Assembly: GCA_001939145.1 (NCBI GenBank)
Contig: LSRX01000284.1
Coordinates: 336,451-400,450, forward strand
Reading direction: 5' to 3'
Source: Symbiodinium microadriaticum
Lineage: Eukaryota; Sar; Dinophyceae; Suessiales; Symbiodiniaceae
DNA length: 64,000 bases
Made by a program: the position numbers and the translations under genes. The notes under the pieces were generated by a model that saw only the letters and a list, made by a program, of their open reading frames with translations, was not told the origin of the DNA and made no database searches. Positions 63,455 through 64,000 of the stretch are shown here, one piece after another; position 1 is the first letter of the stretch, and every line of letters begins with the position of its first letter.

Positions 63455-64000
63455 GTGTCTCTTTCAGTGTCGTAGGCCTCAGGATTTACAGTTTAGAGCT
63501 TCCGAAGGTCCAGTGGTATGTTTGCAGAATTGGAGTATAAGGCTTGAGCATTGTTGAACCGTTGGGTGATGTCAGTGTGCAAGAAGGTTTGTAGTTCTGG
63601 CTGTTTGCATAGATAGAGGCTGCTTTGGGCGGTCTGGAGTTGGGCTCCTTCGTCATCACCCCTAAACTGGCTCGACGAAGGAGGGAACGTTCGGCACACA
63701 AGACGAGGTGTCGGGGTTGATATGGGGGACTTCATATCATCTTCTTGGGGCTGCTGGGGCTTTGGGTTGACCCGAAGTGCAGAGGCCTGCTAAACATGTT
63801 TATGAAGACTCTTGGAGATATTATTGTTCCGACGATTGGGGAATTTCGCTAACAGCTGTCGTACCCCACATAGAAGCTATGACGCGATAAGGATTACGAT
63901 GGTTCCGAAAGAAGAACGCCGAAATGTTGTCCGGTCCTAGGCTGTATTTAGCTGTGTGTCTGGTGTTGCGGATGCTGCGGATTGCCCTATATTCGGTGTC

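Overview
The window looks like nuclear DNA of a dinoflagellate, most likely Symbiodiniaceae or a close relative. The evidence is threefold: degenerate plant-type telomere motifs (TTTAGGG/CCCTAAA) scattered throughout, a ubiquitin-like plus ankyrin-repeat gene of the kind that is very abundant in Symbiodinium, and a retroelement carrying a cytosine-5 DNA methyltransferase (a combination published for Symbiodinium, cited from memory). There are two runs of N (22553-22554 and 52515-52543).

Most of the window is intron. Between the repeats I find about 75 short open segments, nearly all on the + strand. Each sits between a pyrimidine tract with AG and a GT (rarely GC or GA), and each translates in one sensible frame. 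Many successive segments keep compatible splice phase. The longest run is ten exons, from 27963 to 31861. I group them as model A (about 0.3-40.2 kb, ending in a stop at 40206-40208, possibly more than one gene), model B (about 46.9-60.7 kb, stop at 60694-60696) and the start of a model C (63.4 kb). Model A contains a KH-type RNA-binding motif split over two exons (29189-29621) and segments resembling a UHM/RRM (33063-34356). The other exons are not recognised. C-rich CCCTAAA-like DNA tends to lie before exons and G-rich TTTAGGG-like DNA after them, so the two ends of an intron are roughly complementary.

Three intronless units lie inside this split-gene landscape. (1) At 7.1-15.9 kb is a tyrosine-recombinase retroelement: recombinase, a small Cys/His protein, a Gag-like protein with a CCCH finger, a 2-oxoglutarate/Fe(II) dioxygenase-like domain, then a polyprotein of DNA cytosine methyltransferase, reverse transcriptase and RNase H. 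It carries small frame-breaking duplications at its 3' end. (2) At 3.1-4.1 kb is a zinc-cluster plus FCP1/HAD-phosphatase-like protein. (3) At 44.05-45.32 kb is the ubiquitin-like/ankyrin protein.

The rest is microsatellite and telomere-like repeat: ATGT/CATA tetramers, pentamer arrays at 30.6, 32.3 and 43.4-43.9 kb, ATC, TAG, CT and CA tracts. All calls come from reading the sequence by eye. No alignment, transcript or database search was available.
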